64,000 nucleotides of DNA from Halocafeteria seosinensis. Its lineage: Eukaryota; Sar; Bigyra; Bicosoecida. Below are positions 60,358-64,000 of the stretch, one piece after another. The DNA is taken from assembly GCA_001687465.1 (NCBI GenBank), contig LVLI01000229.1:186001-250000 (forward strand), read 5' to 3'. Below the pieces are notes generated by a model. That model ran no database searches and was not told the DNA's origin. It saw nothing but the letters and a program-made list of their open reading frames with translations. The translations under genes were made by a program, and so were the position numbers. How positions within the stretch are numbered: the first letter of the stretch is position 1; each line of letters starts with the position of its first letter.

Positions 60358-61411
60358 TCACGACGGCTGCTGAAGAAATGTGAGGAACCTATGCGATAGT
60401 TCGCATCCTAAAAACAAAGCCGCATTGGCTGGAAAGGCTCGTAAGACAGCAGGCGACCATCCTCTGTAGAATTTACGAATTCCGCCTTCTTTGTATATTT
60501 CCAACGCGACGTCTCGGGCGGAACTCTCTGTATTGCTGGGGATAAGGTTGCCCGCGGCATCCATTGACAGCCCAGCTTGCATCCTAGACTTCACAATATC
60601 GAACGGAAAGACGATGCTCCATGCTGTCATCCCCGCCAGTCCTCCAGAAAGGAACACTTCTGCGGCTGACAGTTCTGATTGCTCCTTTCGTCCATTCATA
60701 TATTTGAAGGCGGCACAGTATGTTCTGTACGTTCCAAAAAACAATGTATTGAAAGGTACATCTCGCATCAGCAAAGGCGATAACCCGGCAAAAAGCCCCT
60801 TAAATCCTTTATCTTTAAGTATTGACGTCAAACAATGAATAGGTCCAGAGTAGTGTTTCACTCCCTTGGAAGACGAGCGCTGGTACTGCAACTTCACCTT
60901 GATGACTTCTGCGGGACAGATGGAGGTTGCGCTAATGATTCCGCTTAATCCACCAATGAGAGCGTGTTCCAAAAGATGCAATTCTTCTTCCGATCGACCG
61001 TTGGCGAAGAGTCGTCGCAAGGCGCCATTTGATGTGAATACGACCGAGTTTTCAATTAGGGCACTCGATAACGCCGGTGTCGCTCCTGCAAACAAACGAA
61101 AAAGAAATCTAAATCTCACCTGCCCTGTCTTTGCGGTAAAATTCTTCCTTACCCTTCCAGAAACTGCGTAGACCTTCATGTTTGAACATATGCTTAACGC
61201 AATCCACAATTCCACGGTATTGCGAGCCTCTGACACTTCCACCTCGCGCACGGGATCCCGATGTTTCCCGAGTCTCTTCTTGCACAGCACTTTGCGCATG
61301 GCTGTGGGTATCCGTCTGGAGCCTTAACTTGACCGTATCGAAAGGTAAACCTGTATACACCATCCATACGGCGCCAACCATCCCGGAAATGGTATCACGA
61401 ATATCCATCAT
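60358..61411 (-). CDS. Mitochondrial carrier (SLC25 family), ornithine-carrier-like (328 aa)
   Basis: Inner-membrane solute exchanger. Two exons: 61411-61153 and 61085-60358, joined at FWKG/ATPAL (phase 1). Three carrier repeats show the PX[DE]XX[KR] signature as PFDTVKLRLQT, PAEVIKVKLQYQ and PFDIVKSRMQA, each followed by G-rich F.G motifs (LRSFWKGATP, FKGLFAGLSPLLMRDVP, IRKFYRGWSPAVLRAFPANA). The sequence ATPALSSALIENSVVFTSNG and the second-repeat CPAEVIK resemble ornithine/basic amino-acid carriers (SLC25A15/A29). The carnitine carrier is the nearest alternative, and the substrate cannot be settled from sequence. A Ser/Gly/Arg-rich matrix loop in repeat 1 (TSGSRARGGSVRGS) is longer than usual. 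Two adjacent ATGs (61411, 61408) are possible starts. Confidence 0.88.
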
Positions 61412-63707
61412 GATGCCCCTCCTTCACTCTCTCGCTTGCAGCGCCAGCTATCGCCGTGCCCACACGCACAGACGTTAGCGAGAGATCCCCCCACCCACTC
61501 AAAACGTTTCAGGAAACGACAAACTATCCAGTATAGCCTCGAAACGCCAATTCACCCATCCGCCCTTCCCAGCTTGAAGTTGAAGTTTGAACTTTGACAA
61601 AGTCTTAAACTTCCAATAAAGGAGCTTGGTGGAGTTCCCTAAAGCTTTCGAGCATAACTCCTTTGGTTTCACCCAATTTTTTGTGCCCTACCACGGAGAA
61701 TCTATTGCAAGGATCCTTGACTCTTCGTTTCTAGGTCAAACTTAAGCTTTACAATGAAGTACTTTGGTACTTTGGTTACTGGAACTTCCTCAGTCTGGAA
61801 GCTCTTACTGAAGCTTTGTGAAACTCGTGTTGATCCCCATACGGTAGTCTATAAAAATACCGAAAGCATATTGCAGAAGTCAAATATAAAGCGTACATAA
61901 GTATACAGTAGGTATCAGACGATACGGACTCCAATGCGGGAGTGTTCGTACACATTCTACACTACAATTCGTTTAGCAAATCCAAACCTGTAGCAATTCA
62001 ATAACGAGCTACACGTCCCTGAAGCTTTTGTAATGCTTCTCAAGTCTCGCAGTAACATCCTATCGGGACTCATGAGCCACTGTAACCACGATGTCTTACC
62101 CCGTTGGCAACTCTCTTACCAGGGTGTGTGCTGGGATGCTACTGAGTAAAGTGAAATAAAAAGCAGACATGTCATCGCTAAACCATTTTCGATAACATTC
62201 ATAATCCAATCACCAGAAGAACGCAATTACAGGCTTTTTGTACTCGTCGATCGGATGCACCATACCTCATGATATTGACTGTACAGGAAGTACCATTTTG
62301 GAAATGTCCCCAGAATCTGGAACCAGACCCGCACTACTGTGTCAAAGTTATTCATGTTAATCAGTATCAATTTTGCAGAAGATGACCTCGCACAACTTTC
62401 ACTGAACTACATTCGCCTTATAAATGGACTCGATTTAAATCTTTACACTGTACTTAAAAAGCTACAGCAGTTTGATTTGTATTGCTGCTGTGCATATACA
62501 TCATGGAGATGCTTAAAGCATCATACGCGGGCGTGATGCGTCGTTCAGGCCATTTACAGGTTAGTAACCTGAGGTTACCGGGTGACCCGGACAACGAATA
62601 AGCTGTTTATCGTGACAGTAGCGAGGAAATTATGGTGATCTGTTGATGGGTTTTCAACAACAGTATCATCCACGTGAAATTGTGGCCATCCGAAAAACTG
62701 GGCAAGTTTGTTCTGCTGTTCTTGTTCTTCGGGTCCGTCCTCCGATGCCGACTGCAGTCCACTGGAGCCCATTCGTGTGTACAACCCTTGCCGCAGATGC
62801 ACATTGTGAGTGTAGCATTCGAATAATTCCGACTAAAATTTCCCGTACGCTTCGTATGTTCGTATCGAACTGCATAGAACCACTCTCCCTCTTCATGATT
62901 CTTCGATCACTCTGCACAAACTTTAAGGGCAGGCGCGTGTAGAGTGCTTCAAGGCGTCCTATAATGAACCAACGACACACGTTCCCGTACCGGTAATTGG
63001 CAACATACAAGTACTGAGATGGCGCTCAATAGTACTCTGTACTGCGTTGTACGGCCTCTTTGGCCACTACTACGTTGCATCCTGTAGCTAGAGACGCGGG
63101 AATGCTGAGAGAGTTGGAGGAGCATGTGCCACATAAGAGTGACCGTCTCACTCTAAAAGTGCAGAAGGCCGGCATCCTAAGGCCCGCGGGCAGCCGCGGG
63201 CCTGATTCAAGTTGCAACTTGAAGTGGCGGCACTCCGCATGCGGCGGCCCGCTGGCGGGACTTCTCAGGACATTTCCTAAGGCGGCAGTCGAAGCCCTCA
63301 CCATGTTAACACGCGCAACCGTGGATACTAGAAATAGGTCCCTATTTAAAAAAGCGCATCAGTGCTAGTGTATTCGGATCAAATGAATACAACGGGCCAC
63401 ATTGTCTGTATGCATTCAGGCGTCTCAACAACAAGAAGAACCGCGTGCGCCTTGGACAAGGGACCGAAACGGCTCATGGGCTACCTTGACCAATCTTCTA
63501 ATTGGCCTCATTCTTTCCCCTCGTAGTAGCCCCCTCGTGCTTTTCGTCGTTTTCCCGGGGATAGGTTACTCCGAAGTTTCTATGTGTGTTCTTCCGTACA
63601 TAGAAGCATGATTGTCGGCAGAATTGTCGTGTCTACGGATAGTCCGCCCACCTCCACAAGTAAAAAAAGGAGCCACGAATTACCTTAGTCCTACCCAGAG
63701 CGGAAAA
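61412..63707. other. Gene-poor 2.3 kb, with palindromes
   Basis: No gene recognised on either strand; the short open frames have no motif or splice support. 61560-61860 is AT-richer, with recurring CTTGAAGTT/AAGCTT words. Palindromes lie at 63181-63223. The last part should hold the promoter of the gene starting at 63708. Confidence 0.45.
63181..63223. repeat. Adjacent GC hairpin and 18-bp palindrome
   Basis: 63181-63202 is two perfect 9-bp arms (GGCCCGCGG / CCGCGGGCC) around a 4-base loop. 63206-63223 is a perfect palindrome (TTCAAGTTGCAACTTGAA). They lie about 500 bp upstream of the gene starting at 63708. Confidence 0.85.
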
Positions 63708-64000
63708 ATGCTGAAAACAAGAACGAAGCAAAAGATCCCCTCCAAAACGAAGTACATCTTTCTCTTCGCGTTGGCGGCTCTTTTCTTGCACAGTCTTCCT
63801 GATACGGAGGCCAAAAGATGCGGCTGTGGGAAAGAGGAAAGGACAAAAAAAATTCGGAAATGCCGTAGGGTCTTGTTTTGGCTCCACTGTTGGGACAAAA
63901 AGGTTCCATACTGTCGTCGTTGCAAGGCCGGCGAGTATAGTGGTTGGCGGAGCAACACTTGCAAAAACTGTGGCCCCGGTCGATACTCTTCAAGAAACGG
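63708..64000 (+). CDS. Copy E: 5' part of another secreted or surface Cys-rich repeat protein (partial)
   Basis: An open frame from ATG 63708 runs to the window end. It has a basic N-region followed by a hydrophobic core (YIFLFALAALFLHSLP), a likely cleavage near DTEA/KR, a basic Cys-rich stretch (KRCGCGKEERTKK, CRRVLFWLHCWDKK), then CRRCKAGEYSGWRSNTCKNC and GPGRYSS. The last part is the same CxxCxxGxYS repeat type as in copies A-D. It is on the opposite strand from them and has a divergent N-terminus, so it is a distant family member. Whether it also has cadherin, TIG and membrane parts lies outside the window. Confidence 0.65.
   Translation, partial: MLKTRTKQKIPSKTKYIFLFALAALFLHSLPDTEAKRCGCGKEERTKKIRKCRRVLFWLHCWDKKVPYCRRCKAGEYSGWRSNTCKNCGPGRYSSRN

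Noticed and set aside
62339-63368. Several short frames on both strands in the gene-poor region
   Set aside because: Overlapping, motif-free and in poor context; nothing distinguishes them from chance.

Overview
The window is nuclear DNA of a eukaryote. Genes are split by short GT-AG introns (about 43-280 nt, most 60-100), and the products include a 20S proteasome subunit, a BBSome subunit, a mitochondrial carrier, and mitochondrially targeted malate dehydrogenase and glutathione reductase. BBS7 implies a ciliated or flagellated cell. Very large cadherin/IPT-TIG/Cys-rich membrane proteins and a plant-MKP1-like phosphatase suit a unicellular flagellate or alga; a stramenopile is my guess, and I cannot name the species.

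Left part (1-27.8 kb). This holds a tandem, same-strand (minus) array of one surface-protein family. Copy A (1-10132) runs off the left edge. Copy B (11325-23167, about 3902 aa) is complete and intact. Copy C (24700-25310) is a decayed 5' fragment. Copy D (26140-27731, 458 aa) is a short secreted form. A fifth member starts at the right edge on the plus strand (63708-64000). The long form has a signal peptide, Cys-rich GCC2/GCC3-like repeats, cadherin-like repeats, about 13 IPT/TIG repeats, a Cys-rich juxtamembrane region, about nine membrane segments and a coiled-coil/Ser-rich tail. In copy A the 301-nt second exon lies in reverse orientation, and a one-base deletion shifts the frame near position 1015.

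Middle part (28.4-45.4 kb). A THADA/Trm732 homologue is followed, head to head, by an ankyrin gene in which each exon is one repeat, mostly exactly 34 codons. Next come an inverted decayed copy of that gene's last two exons, a second ankyrin gene with a PH-like C-terminus, a tandem ADF-H (coactosin-like) protein, and a head-to-head pair of mitochondrial MDH and glutathione reductase. The reductase has a 21-nt microexon carrying half of its redox disulfide.

Right part (45.5-61.4 kb). This holds an N-myristoylatable MKP1-like phosphatase, proteasome alpha-5 head to head with a UBE2K-like E2, an acidic protein of unknown function, a small disordered protein, BBS7 in 12 exons, and an ornithine-carrier-like SLC25 protein. 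From 61.4 to 63.7 kb I see no gene, only palindromes.

Exon coordinates were assembled by hand from splice consensus, reading-frame continuity and protein-family similarity. No alignment or expression data were available.
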